From assembly GCA_946807835.1 (NCBI GenBank), contig OX327697.1:1255001-1319000 (forward strand): a stretch of 64,000 nucleotides of DNA, read 5' to 3'. Shown here one piece after another: positions 37,334 through 49,013 of the stretch. A model generated the notes under the pieces. That model had not been told where the DNA came from. It searched no databases and saw nothing but the letters and a program-made list of their open reading frames with translations. The translations under genes were made by a program, and so were the position numbers. Every line of letters begins with the position of its first letter. Positions within the stretch are counted from its first letter, which is position 1. The DNA comes from Ailanthus altissimus. Lineage: Eukaryota; Streptophyta; Magnoliopsida; Sapindales; Simaroubaceae.

Positions 37334-38233
37334 TCAGTTAATAAAACATCATATTTATTTTGCAACACAATTATTGTATTACATATAAGAAGTAAGTTAA
37401 GCTGCCCAACAATTTGGACGTGCAAGAAATCACTATTTCTTACTCTTAACTTTACTTTTTTAAGTTGTTGCATTCTAGTCTCTCTCAATCCCTGCAATAT
37501 TTTACAGATATGAGAGGGACATGCAGTATTTCATACCTAACTTGAACTGGCATCTTATGCCATAGAAATTTCTATATGTGTCAAACACAAACATGTGAGA
37601 GTCTTCCTGATAATAATAAGACTTGTAAGGTAGAGAAATTTTCAATACCCAACTTTACTGTATTGGAAACACTTTCTATCTACACGCATTCCTGTTAATC
37701 TTTGGATAAATGTTGCCTCTGAGGATTGAACCTGGGTATCTGCCTTAACTTATTTTCCTGACACACATCTGGTCTCACCAGATATACTTGGAATAAAAGA
37801 TGAAACACCCTAAACAAAGAGGGTCATACTTTCTTTATTCAATCCTTTAAAGAAGTGTTATCAGAATCACCTTACGACAAACTCTAATTAACAATAAATC
37901 CAAATTTTTTTGAATTTAGAACACTTCTGAGATTCATCTATCGGTCAGAGTAATTCCTATTACCTTAGAATTGGACTGCATCAACTATGCACATGAATTG
38001 GTTTGTAGTGGCCATTATTCTTAACAAGCCAAACTAACGGGAGATGTAAGCAGAATATTCATTAAATTGCTAATGGAACGTTTTAAATCATGGGTATACT
38101 AATTATACATTTTTGATTTAAAACATCATTCCACTGCTTTATATAATCCCAATAATCTCTCAAACGGGAAGACAATAGTTTAAACTTTTTAAACTATACA
38201 GTGAAAAGTAGATCCTATTAAAATCTACTTGGG

Positions 38234-38530
38234 CCTCGCATTGTAGCAATATTGGCCTTTGTAAACTCAATAGGTAGATAACACTTGTCAATTGCATCTC
38301 ATGCAACTCTTACCCCTTGATCTTAAATACACCTTATCCTCACGCTGTAGCAATATTGGATAAGTGTATTCCAGATTAACTTATTAATGATTAAATATAT
38401 GCTACCGATACTACCCTCACGCTGTAGCAATATTGAGTAATAATTTTGCATGTATTTGCCTCCTCATCTTATGTTTAACCGGTATAGTCTAAGCCCAACC
38501 GACCAAGTCCCTCACGCTATAGTAATATTG
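38234..38530 (+). repeat. Four dispersed 21-base repeats in the copia 5' region
   Basis: CCTCACGCTGTAGCAATATTG or a close variant occurs at 38234-38254, 38338-38358, 38415-38435 and 38510-38530, spaced about 77-104 bases. The text between units differs. Role unknown. Confidence 0.75.
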
Positions 38531-38924
38531 TGACAAGGCCAACGTGACTCATCTAACACCGTATTGACAAGACAGATCAGAATAAAACATTATCTTATAA
38601 TGTAATATTCTTCAATCTGATTAAGAGAGATTTTATTTCCATGGTCTCCATTCTCAAAGGAAGGGTGATTCTCAATTAATTAATTTTTCTATGTAAACAA
38701 AATTAACCCCCACTAGTAGGGCTCCCATTGTGGTTACCAGCATAGAAAAATTAATTCTGATTTATAATGCAGACTGATAACTTTTATCACTAAAATCTAC
38801 ACAAGCAAAATTATTCTTTAAACATTGTTCTAAAAATATGATAGCAGTGAACAATGACTTTTTTTTAATATAGCAATAAATAGTTAAAATTTCACTGTTC
38901 ATGTGAACAATGCATCGCTATAGC

Positions 38925-39680
38925 GCTGGGAGGTCAAACTTCCAGTGTTGTGGCGCCAATACACATCGCTACAACATTGAGAGGTCAAACCTCCAACGTT
39001 GTAGTGCTCGCGTCTCAGCGCTGCAGCGCTGGGAGGTCGTACCCTTACGAGAAATTTTGATTTATTTAAAGAGTATAAGTATAGGGTAAATTTGGTTTAT
39101 TAATATTGGATTTGATAAATAGCAACGAAATGAATTGTTTCAAGGCCAACCCTAATGGAATTGACTTGAATTGACTTGACCCTCAGAACGGAATGAAATT
39201 CATTTGATTGATACATAGACCTATAAATTTGACCGAGATTTATTATATTTCATTGAAGCACGTGATGAAGAGATTTAGTTTGTCCCTTGAACAAAAGTTT
39301 TAGAGAAAAAAAAGAATTCTAATTTTTGATAACTTGTTGATCCTCGTTCACGTTCTTCCTTTCGGGAAGGGAGGATTATGAAAATCCTATTGATTGTAAC
39401 TTTCTCCAGATCTCAGTGCTGCGGCGCTTGTTTTTTTCATTTCATTCTGGGGTGACGAAGGGATCGTACCATTCGAGCCTTTTTTGTACCTTCAGTGCTG
39501 GGGCGCTGACACTTTATCGTTGGGGCTTAAATTCTAAAAACTTGCACCTTAGCGCAGGCTCACCAACGCCGCAGCGCTGGGAAAAAGAACTCCCAACGCC
39601 GAGGCGGCAAGCCTACAACGCTGGGCTAACAAATCCCAATGCTGCGGCGCTAGCCCCTTGGCGCGGCAGCGCCCGGTGAA
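38925..39680 (-). repeat. GC-rich degenerate GCGCTGGGAGGTC repeats in the copia leader
   Basis: Variants of (C/G)CGCTG(C/G)(A/G)GCGCTGG, often with GGGAGGTC or CCCAACGC, recur at about 38925-39045 and 39410-39675, close to the primer site. Their GC content is far above the neighbouring AT-rich DNA. The open frame across 39416-39679 is a by-product of the repeats. Confidence 0.6.
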
Positions 39681-39778
39681 CTCTATGTTGGCATACCTGT
39701 TTCAATACTTGAAACACGCCATTTTTATCGGGTCCTTTACAACCATCCACTCAAACAACACCCAAATAAGTCCAAAAT

Positions 39779-39790
39779 GACTCTGATACA
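39779..39790 (-). other. Primer binding site (tRNA-Met type)
   Basis: The minus strand reads TGTATCAGAGTC, close to the usual plant copia site TGGTATCAGAGC. It lies four bases inside the LTR edge whose end reads CCAACA on the minus strand (39795). Confidence 0.65.
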
Positions 39791-39794
39791 ATTT

Positions 39795-42700
39795 TGTTGG
39801 CGGAGGATCTAATATATGTATGGGTGTATGTATGTGTAATTGTGTCTATTGCATAAATACGTATTATATACGAATTTAAATCCATCAGAAGCGTGAAACA
39901 TGCAATAAACCACATTAATATATAAGGAAGTTTGATAACTCATCTAAACGTGTAACGTTATACATGTGTTTTTGCTGAAGTCTGCATAGAGACCAACTCA
40001 CTGACAGTTCTAGTTACCAACTCGATGGGCTTGGTGAACTAGAACAACAGTCCGATATTCAGCTCAGGATTAACTCTTAATCCCCAAAATAGCCAGTGTG
40101 TATTTTTCATCCTTTTTTTCAAAAGGATAAGAAATAAAAATTTGAAGCAATTCACAATTATTCTGATTAGAAGCATAGGAAAAATGAAACAATTTCATTT
40201 TTCATCTTTTTTTTTCTTTTCTACTTCTCTTCTTCTTCTTTCTTTTCTCCTTCCCCATTTCTCTTTCTTTTTCTCTCGGGCGAAATACCCTCTAACACAC
40301 ACCTCACTTTCTCTCTGTCTTTCTCTTTACATATATATATATAATATAATATAAATAATAATATAATATATAATAATATATTATATAATATAAAAAAAGA
40401 GATATTTTATTATTTAACAATTAAATAATCAAAATGAGAAATGACCATTTTTCTGCTCATGAATAGTTACCAAGTTCACCCTCTAGTGGATTCTATCAAA
40501 TTCCACACTTGGTAAACTTAATTGAGGGTCCACAATACGCTACGTGTTATTATACAATTAGTATATAACAATTATTAAATAATTGATGTATTTAACACTT
40601 AAATACAGATACGCACGTATTTTTGTGGTAGTGCTGAATATTAATGGCTTAAATAATTTAATCCATCACGTTTCTCCAATGCACAACGAGTACACTCTAT
40701 ATCGCCAAAATCCCTAGGTTTTATGCCCGATTCGTCAAATAAAACTATTTCATGAGTTCGTGAGCAATGTCCCATGCACATGTCATAGATATACAAATCA
40801 GCGCGTTGAACCATGCAAGTTGAGGCTACAACGTATACGTATAATCCTTCTATCATGATATCTTGGATGTGCAGGGATATAGATTATCACCATCAAATCC
40901 CCTAGTGCTCATCCATGTCTTATCTCCAGACTCGTATCTCACTAAACAATATGTGCAAACTCTTTTACTATATTATTCAACCCCGGCGGAACTCTTTCCC
41001 AGGATGATTGTTTGTGGCCACAGGACTTTCTGAGATACAGTCTCAAAGCATCTGGATATCAAACTCTATATGGGAGTTGACGGATCCCATATCTATACGC
41101 ACCGGACTCTATATGTAGTAACCAGTATCCACGACTGGTAAGAATAAGTATTTATATATGTATAAATATACGTATTTTATTTGTATGTTGGTGATACTTG
41201 AATTATATATTGTTATTAGTAATATTTTTATAGGTTAAGGATATACGATTAGTATTGGGTTTATTTGTATGACTTTAGATTTATTTGAGGGACCAAATTG
41301 TTATACTTTGAAAGTTTTGGGGGCAAATTCGTAAATATCAAAAATTAGCCTCTTAGTATAAAAATACACTTTTAAACCCTAATTTACCATTTTTAGGTCG
41401 AGCTACCCATTTTAAGAGAGAGAAGAGAGAAATAGAGGAGAGAGAAAGAAGAGAAGAAGAAGAAAAAGAAGAAGAAATTGGAAATTTGAATTTCAAGAGG
41501 TATATCATACGTATTTCTCAATTTATTGGTATTAATTAAGTTATTTCCTTTAAGTTTTGATTTCTGAAAATATGTATAATTGAGGATTTGTTGTGTATTT
41601 CGTAAGATCATGTGAGAATTGATGATGATCTATAAGATAGTTTGATAAATCATGATGAATTATGGAATTTCTGCTGGATAACCTCTTGATCTAGGAATTT
41701 TATAAATTGTTGTGATTCGATTCTGGTTTTGAATTTTGAGTATATGAAATTAGACATGTTTAGGATCATCTGAGACTTTGAATCGACTGAAAATCTCGGA
41801 AATTGAATTTGTAGTGAATTTACCAAAATGACCCTGGAATTCTGGAAATTTCCTGTGTAAACAGTATGATACAGTGGAAAATAATTTTTGACCTGCTGAA
41901 TGATCTTTAAAAATTACGAATTTGTGGAATATGATAATTTTATATGTCTAATATGATATACTCGGAATTGAGAATTTGGATCAATGTGGTTGAAGTGTTA
42001 TGAATTTCTAAAGTGTATCAGCTCATTGTAGTATTTGATTAACAGATTTTTAAAGTTATGAAATAAAATAGTTTTAAAATACTTTTGGTAGTTATTTGGA
42101 AGCCAAATATTTATCATGGACTGAGATATGTGTCAAGAGTAATTATGTGGTAGTTTTATAATTTTTGAGTTAGTATATGATTTTATAAAATTGGGAGATT
42201 GAATACTGTTCAGTAAGTATCTTGATCCTGTCAGGTTTGTAGTTTGGATTCGATGGTGTGTATGGAATGGATTGTGTAGGAATTTTGATATAATATTCAT
42301 ATATAAGAAGTATATATGAGTCAAGAATGATATATTCTGATTTCGGAGTAATTGGACATCATTTGATGTATTAGAAATTTTTGTTAAGTGTAAGTGGTCA
42401 GAATGACAGGTTTTGAGAAACCAAATATTTAGACCAATTTGATGTGATAAATGCATTGTGTATAATTTTTGTAAGCTATTTAAAGTATTTTGTGTGAATT
42501 GTGAGGCTTATGAAAGGATTAATCTCCATTGATAGGTTAAGGAGATTTAAGCCTTGTAGCTGAAAGTGTTAAGAGGTAAGTATACTAGACTTTTTACTGA
42601 AATCACAATAAACATAGTAATTGTTTTGTATGATTTTGCAAACGGGGTTAAGAATATGTTTATGTTATGTCAAAGTATATTTTGATATGAAATGTGAATA

Positions 42701-44706
42701 TATGTTTCTGAATGTGAGCATTGACATTGAGCATGGACATACATGTGTTTTTGTAAGTGAGCTTTCAAAATAAGATGTGTTTAATAAAGAAAGCTTTTGA
42801 AGTGTAATATGTTCATGAGAAATATTTTGTAGTTTGAGGGTACTTGAACTCACTGTTAACTTAGTAGGCATTTTATGTGATTTGTGGAGCCTTTATGTGT
42901 GGCCTTTCCTTTGGGATTGGTATATGTTATGTGTTCCGTATGTAGGGAGGATCCTATTGGTACCTAAAGGAAGAGTGAGTCATCACATTCGTGTGGTGGC
43001 GTATTGGTGCATGTGAGAGGACTCACCGATGATCAGGGTGAGGGTTTGGCTTTTACCTTCGGGCATAAGCATTATATATGTGTTATTCAAGACCTCACTT
43101 GTACTATTCCTCTCATACGGTATGTCACCTACGAGTGACATTTGGCTCATTATGTGATATGTGATATGTAAGTCCTACTAAGTAGTATTTGAGTGATGGT
43201 ATTCCTATTATGTGTTTTGAAAGAATGTGTAAGCGCTTACATGATATGCGATTTGATAAGATTATGATTTTGATTGATCACAGCATATCATACATATGCA
43301 TTGTGTACATATATGTATTTGTATTTGATATATGAAAAATTAGTATGCTTACTGAGTTTTATACTCATTATAGTTTATGGTGATTTCAGGTAAATAAGGT
43401 GCATGTGTGCTTAGCGGATTTGGCAAGGCTTCTGCTGTTCCTTGGGTTCCCTAAGTTGCTAGGTTGTTGTGTGTTTCATTTGGGGACACGTGGGATAGGA
43501 TATTTGGTTTGTCCCTATTGAATAAATACTTATGTATTATTTCATTGTGTGTGGATTGGATTTGGTTTAAGTTTTATAAAGTGTGGTTATTGGATGATTT
43601 TAAGTAAGAATTTGAAATGGATATATTCTGGGCTCCCGGTAACAAAGTCGCTACTGGTGACGTAGTAGAGTGTTAATCTCTGAGAAAACTCTGCGTATCT
43701 CCGGTTTAATAATTGTCCCAGTCATAATTCAATGTCTATAATTCTGAAAGAAATTGAAATGAATGTTTAAATATTGTCAAGAGAAGTTTATATTTATATG
43801 TTAGGTTATGGTTGATTTTAGTGTTGAACTTACTAGCAACTTGCTAAGGATTTCTGTGTTGAATGAAAGTTGAAAATTTTGGGTAATATTATTTATGAGT
43901 GCACATGTAGTGAATGAATGTAAGTGATGTCGTGTGTCGGATCTTTTGGGTCTGGGGCGTGACACTATAAGTATCGGACCATACCCAACGACACCCAGCA
44001 GTCACACCATGAAAGGTCTGTGATATGCGTGGAACCAAAGTATGGTGGATCACTAACAAGCCCACCGTGATACTCAGGTCAAAGGAACATGTTTACTACT
44101 CAATTTGAGAGGACCATTCATTGAAGGCTTATATTTGGTATCTATCGAAGGCTCTCATGAGTCTGTCTCATATACAGTCCTAACTAGATACCCATATGTC
44201 AATACGAGCTCAAAGCTCACAGTCGGTCAGGAACGACTATCTATACCCTATATGTACGATATATGCTGATATATATATAAAAGTATCTACCGATAGACTC
44301 GCATCGACAGAAATAGATCAGGGACAATTATTCGAGAACATACTTGCGCAACTAGCATTTTCTGGCACCCGATTGTAACTTTTACAACTATGCAGTTACT
44401 AGTATATTCCCAGGTCTATATCTCATTATAAACAAGGCTCAAACTCTTGAATTTGCTGAGTATTATAACCAACTAACACTTAGTTGTGCTAACATTTAGC
44501 ATTTATATCTCTCAACGTGACTGACTATGAGCCTTTATCTAAAATCCTTTAGGTCTGATCTGAACTACTTCAAATCTACAATTTCTGTAACGTTACATGC
44601 ATAATACTATTTAAATAGGTATTAGCGATTTAATGGGAATGTAAAATTGTATAAATACACAATTATATGTATATTCAAGGATGACACGTAAGCATTAACC
44701 CTAACA
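39795..44706 (-). repeat. Copia 5' LTR, interrupted by a gypsy LTR
   Basis: The TG end (TGTTAGGG) is at 44706 and the CA end at 39795 beside the primer site. About 2.06 kb remains once the 41114-43964 insertion and one target copy are removed. From 40624 to 41113 and from 43965 to 44706 it aligns with the LTRs at 18616 and 32279. The part 39795-40623 (a TATATATATA tract and a pyrimidine-rich stretch) has no counterpart there and may be R/U5 or a separate LTR. Confidence 0.6.
41114..43964 (+). mobile_element. Ty3-gypsy solo LTR with 5-bp target duplication
   Basis: This 2851-bp block begins TGTAGTAACC and ends TCTGGGGCGTGACA, flanked by the perfect direct repeat CTATA (41109-41113 and 43965-43969). 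It splits the copia LTR exactly where the homologous LTRs read CTCCATAAGCATCGG. It contains ACTGAGTTTTATACTCATTA and TTTCAGGTAAATAAGG, typical of plant chromovirus LTRs. No internal domain is present, so it is a solo LTR. Confidence 0.88.
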
Positions 44707-45873
44707 GTGGGATCCCATAGGCGATACCTCTTGACTCCATCAGCATATCCCAAGAAAAGACATCACGTATACAAGATTTCCAAATGTATGAAGGCGAGAA
44801 TAATCAACTGGTTTCTCAGTCCACATCTCCATCGATGTCTTCAACTCGATTGTTGTTGATGGTGATTGATTTACCACAAAACAGGCTGTTTTGACTGCTT
44901 CTGCCCTAAATGCCTTGCCTAAACTTGGAGTTCTCAACATAGCTCTTATTCTCTCCAACAAGGTTCTGTTTATCCACTCTACTACTCCATTCTACTGAAG
45001 CGTAGAAGTTATGCTGAATTGCCATTTGATGCTTTCTTGTTGACAGAATGCAATAAAATCCTCACTAGTATATTCTCCTCTATTATCTGTATTTAAACAC
45101 TTGATCTTCTTTTTTGATCCAAGTTCTACATGAGCTCTGAATATTCTGAAACATATATAACTTCTTTTTGATTGGATACACCCAACATCTCTTGGAGTAA
45201 TCATCTATGAATGATACAAAATATCTCGCTCCCTCTAAGGACATCACTGGTGCTTGTCAAACATCAGAGTGGATCAATTCTAGAATTTCTTTACTTTTAG
45301 AACTGGATGTGCTGAACTTTAATCTGTGCTGCTTACTTATGACATAGTGCTCACAGAAAAGTAAATGAACCGATTTGAGCCCAAGAAGTAAATTTTGATC
45401 AGAGAGAATCTTCAAACCTAGTTCTGACATATGGCCCAATTTGCAATGCCACATTATCGTTGACTCTTCTGTTGAATTGATTGATGCAACAGATGCATCT
45501 CCTTCATGCAGTGTTTCTCCATTAAACATGTACAAATTTGCAGCAACTTTTTCTACCTTCATTACTACAAATGCGCATTTGAGAATTTTCATAGTCCTAT
45601 TTTTAATTTGGGTCTTACACCCAATGTTATCTAATTGTCTTAATGAAAAAATATTCTTCTTAAGGCCTTTCACATGTCGCACCTCCTGGATAATACAAAC
45701 AATACCATCATATATTTTTATCTTGATGGATCTTATTTCAGCGATTTTCAAAGTATGATCGTTCCCCATATATACAGATCCTCCAGAGATAGGTTTATAT
45801 TGATGAAACCATTCTCTCTTAGAGGTCATCTGCCATGTAGCTCTAGAATCCATGAGCCATATATCAAAATATT
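44707..45873 (-). pseudogene. TNT1/Tork-like copia protease-integrase remnant
   Basis: Minus-strand pieces: a protease start MDSRATWQMTSKREWF (normally DSGAT, here Gly to Arg), YMGNDHTLKI, gag-pre-integrase MWHCKLGHMSELGLKIL, and CEHYVISKQHRLKF (45853-45257). Integrase core text CLNTDNRGEYTSEDF lies in 45204-44992, and the later integrase ERIRAMLRTPSLGKAF..A in 44961-44740. Frames are broken between pieces. It is cut at 44707 by the neighbouring copia LTR and at about 45875 by a PPR relic. Confidence 0.88.
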
Positions 45874-45884
45874 GTTATAATATT

Positions 45885-46605
45885 GTTATTAGAGCTTACC
45901 GTTATAGTTTTCGCCCACAAGTTGCCATTCGTCACTTTGATCTCATGTTGAAAAGGAATGAGATAGAATCCGATAATGATACGTTGCATTTCATGATCTT
46001 AGTGTGTGTAAATATATGTTTGGTTGATCTTGGAAGGTAAATGCATAATCGGGTGCTTAAAATGGAGTTTTCTTAGGGGACAAGCATGTGAAAACGGTTG
46101 AAGGTTAAAATATGAGTTACACACAAAATTTGTTCTAAGAAATTCCTCATTTAAATATGATACAGTGGAATGTGTCTATGAATGGGTATGTTAAATGTAA
46201 TTTACAATCTCGGGCTTTAAGGGTTCTTCAAAAGATGTTGGTTTCAGGGTTTGAGCCTAATATTTTGAATAACTATTGTTGACAACTTGTGCTTAATTAG
46301 GTGCTCTTTGGCAGAGGAAATGGATTCATGAGTATGAGAAAAAGAGAGGAGAGTTGAAAAGTGACGTATTTGTTGGAAATGCACTTGATATGTATACAAA
46401 GTGTGGAAGTTTTGGAGGGGATGGATAAAAGGAATGTCTTTTCCCCAAAAGAAATGGTTAGAGGGTTTGCTATTCATGGCTATGCAAAGAGAGCTATTCG
46501 CTGCTTGGAGAGAATGCTAATAGACAATGGGATTAGGCCTGATGGGCTGCTCTTCTTGGGGTTTTCACGCTTGCACTGAAATGACCCAACTTCTCCTATG
46601 GTTAG
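45885..46605 (+). pseudogene. PPR protein pseudogene, N-terminal to middle part
   Basis: Pieces in shifting frames: IRAYRYS then AIRHFDLMLKRNEIESDN; HNRVLKMEF; WNVSMNGYVKCNLQSRAL and [34 protein letters not shown] then MVRGFAIHGYAKRAIRCLER; and NGIRPDGLLFLG. These are successive PLS-class PPR repeats. Stops and frameshifts throughout. Its 5' side is lost at the copia remnant. The C-terminal part of such a gene appears at 51490. Confidence 0.85.
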
Positions 46606-47847
46606 GTATGTTCTTAACTCATATCACAATTAACTTGAATAAAATTCAGTGTACCAAATTTTTATTCAACCATAAAATTTTCTTGGAAGAAAGAAAAATA
46701 AAAATATAACTAGAAAATATTCTACGAGTGATAAAAAAATTGAGAACATGAAATTATCATCCATAAACACAAATACCAAAATATCTCTACTAAGTTCTAA
46801 TAAGAGAAAGGAATTAAAAAGTCTTTTGCAGCACTCTGTGGCTGACCTGAAGAAAACTAATACACCCTAATTGAAACGCAATAACTTGGAGGGAAAAAAT
46901 TTAGAAAAAAAAAGAGTGAGTATAAAACTCTGTGAGTGGAAACATATATATTCAAAATATGTTTCTTACATTATACTATGTTAACTATAATAATATATCG
47001 TAAAAACAAAAACTCGTTTAGGATATACTAAATTCATATGTAATATTTAATAAAATATTTTGCACCTGAGAAAAACTTGTAAATTTTTCATCTTTTTGTA
47101 AAATAACTTGGCTAAATTTTTTATTTAAATATTATACTGGTAGTTGAAAAAGACATCCAACAAGTACTCAAAGAAAATAATTGGTCATACACCCAGTGTA
47201 ACTATTCACACACAGGTAGAGCAAAAAGAATAAGTTAGTCATATACTTGGCGGCATTACATCGCACAGGTAGAGCAAAAATACTAACTAGTAGTACACGC
47301 ATGCGTAGAGCTATGCCTCCAAAGGGCTAGGTGTTCAAACACACAGTCCAAAGTCTCTGTATGTACTTGAACGGGTCCTAAAGACTTAAATTGAATCTGT
47401 TACTAAATAAAAAAAAGTACATGTTAGGTAATTAAAAACTACTGAATTTAAAATGAAACTTCATAAATATTTCATCTGGTTTCTAAAAGAATTCCATCTA
47501 AAATTTTAATAATAACTCTTACTCTAACATGATAATTTTGTAATAATCTTGTAGAAAAAAAAGAATTATTGTTATAATTTTGAAATATAAATAATGCACG
47601 TAGAAGTTTGCTATAAAATCGTTTAATAAATAAATAGTTAATTTAAGAAACGATCGGGTTAAAACAATGTGTTAGAAATCGGATTTGATAACAACTATTA
47701 ATCACGAAAATACACTTTAATTTTTTATTTATATTTATTTATTTATTTTGTCAAGCCTCCTCTTTTACATAATAGCCTATACTACTCTGAAAAATTATAA
47801 TGACAAAATCTCTATCTAATATTAAGACGAAAGGAGTACCACAAATC
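46606..47847. other. AT-rich spacer, no gene
   Basis: No coding region, RNA gene or clear repeat family recognised. A few imperfect repeats of CACAGGTAGAGCAAAAA occur near 47212-47282. Confidence 0.5.
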
Positions 47848-49013
47848 TGTTGGGATTTGTGCTTACGTGCCATCCCTTTTATGTATAAATATTTACTTTA
47901 TGTTTATACATTTATGATTTCAATACATCACTAATTATTTTATTTATAAATATGGTAAGATGCTTGTAACGTTTTAGACATTGTATGATCTGAAAGAGTT
48001 CAGATCTGATCTAAAGGAGTTTAGATCAGAACTAAGAGTCAGTAAAATTTAAAGAGTTAGAGCCTTGTCTGAAATGGGACAAAGACTTGAGAATATATTA
48101 ATAATGACATAGTTGCAATGAGTTGCAAATGGTGCTAGAAAATGTTGTTATGCAAATATGTTCTTAAATTTAATACTCCTGATCTACCTTCACTTATGCG
48201 GGTCTGTTAGTGAAGATCTTAATATATATATAGATCAGTGTATGTCTATATTTGGATAGTCCAGATGGTTAGTCTTAGCAGACCATGAGTTTAGTGGAAA
48301 CTCGTATAGAGATACAAGTATTCAGTAAGGACTGAATATTGAACAGACTCACAAAGATCTCCAATAGACATCCCATAAAGTCGTTAATGGAGAATCTTTC
48401 GAGTTGAGTAGTATTCGTGGTCCTTAGACCTGAGAGCCACGGTGGACTTATTAGTGATCCACCATACTTTGGTTCCACACATGTTAGATACCTTTCATAG
48501 TCTGACTGCTGGGTGTCGCTGGGTATGGTCCGATGCTCATGAAGTCCGATGTGTATAGATATGGGATCCATCAACTCAATTGGGTGAGTAAAATATCCTG
48601 CAACTCTAAGATTGTATTTCAGAAAGTCTTATGGCCATAAGCAGACATCCAAGAATTTCTTGGGAAAATAATATCGTAAAAGTGTTTACGGATATTATTT
48701 ATTGAAATACAAATCTAGAGATAAGTTTATGGTTGAGCACATGGAGACTTGACGGTGTTGATCTATATCTCCGCTCTTCTAGGATATTTACGATGGAAGG
48801 ATTATACGAATATGTTATAACCTCAACTTGTATGGTCTAATGCGCCGTTTTGTAATATCTGTAACATGTGTGTGGGACATTGTTCACAGACGTGTGAAAT
48901 AGTTTCATATGACAAATCGGGCATGAACCTAGAGAGTCTCACAATATGAAGTGTACTCGTTGTGCACTAGGGCAGTGAATTGGATTGAACAATTGATCCA
49001 ATAATTTCTAGCA
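47848..49013 (+). repeat. Diverged copia LTR of the same family, + orientation
   Basis: It starts TGTTGGGATTTGTGCTTACG, matching the minus-strand start of the LTR at 19808. It keeps the order of conserved blocks: CCATACTTTGGTTCCAC, GGGTGTCGCTGGGTATGGTC, ATATGGGATC, GTGTACTCGTTGTGCA. The 3' edge is uncertain: CA at 49013 with near-matching flanks AAATC/AAATG would make a solo LTR, but LTR-like purine-rich sequence continues to about 49930. Confidence 0.65.

Larger units (their letters stand above)
32279..44706 (-). mobile_element. Ty1-copia element, near full length, with nested insertions
   Basis: On the minus strand: 5' LTR (44706 down to 39795), tRNA-Met-type primer site (39790-39779), leader and degraded gag, gag-pre-integrase-like text (37333-37146), RT/RNase H remnant (34116-33916), polypurine tract (33487-33476), and 3' LTR (33475-32279). 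Removing the nested LTR at 35662-37145 leaves about 4.8 kb of internal DNA, normal for copia. No matching target duplication was found at the outer ends, so the two ends may not come from one insertion. All coding parts are broken. Confidence 0.65.

Noticed and set aside
39416..39679. 87-codon open frame with SNAAALAP-like repeats
   Set aside because: It arises from the GC-rich GCGCTGGG-type repeats of the copia leader and lies on the opposite strand to the element.
42133..42456. 107-codon minus-strand open frame
   Set aside because: It lies entirely inside the solo gypsy LTR (41114-43964) and has no recognised domain.
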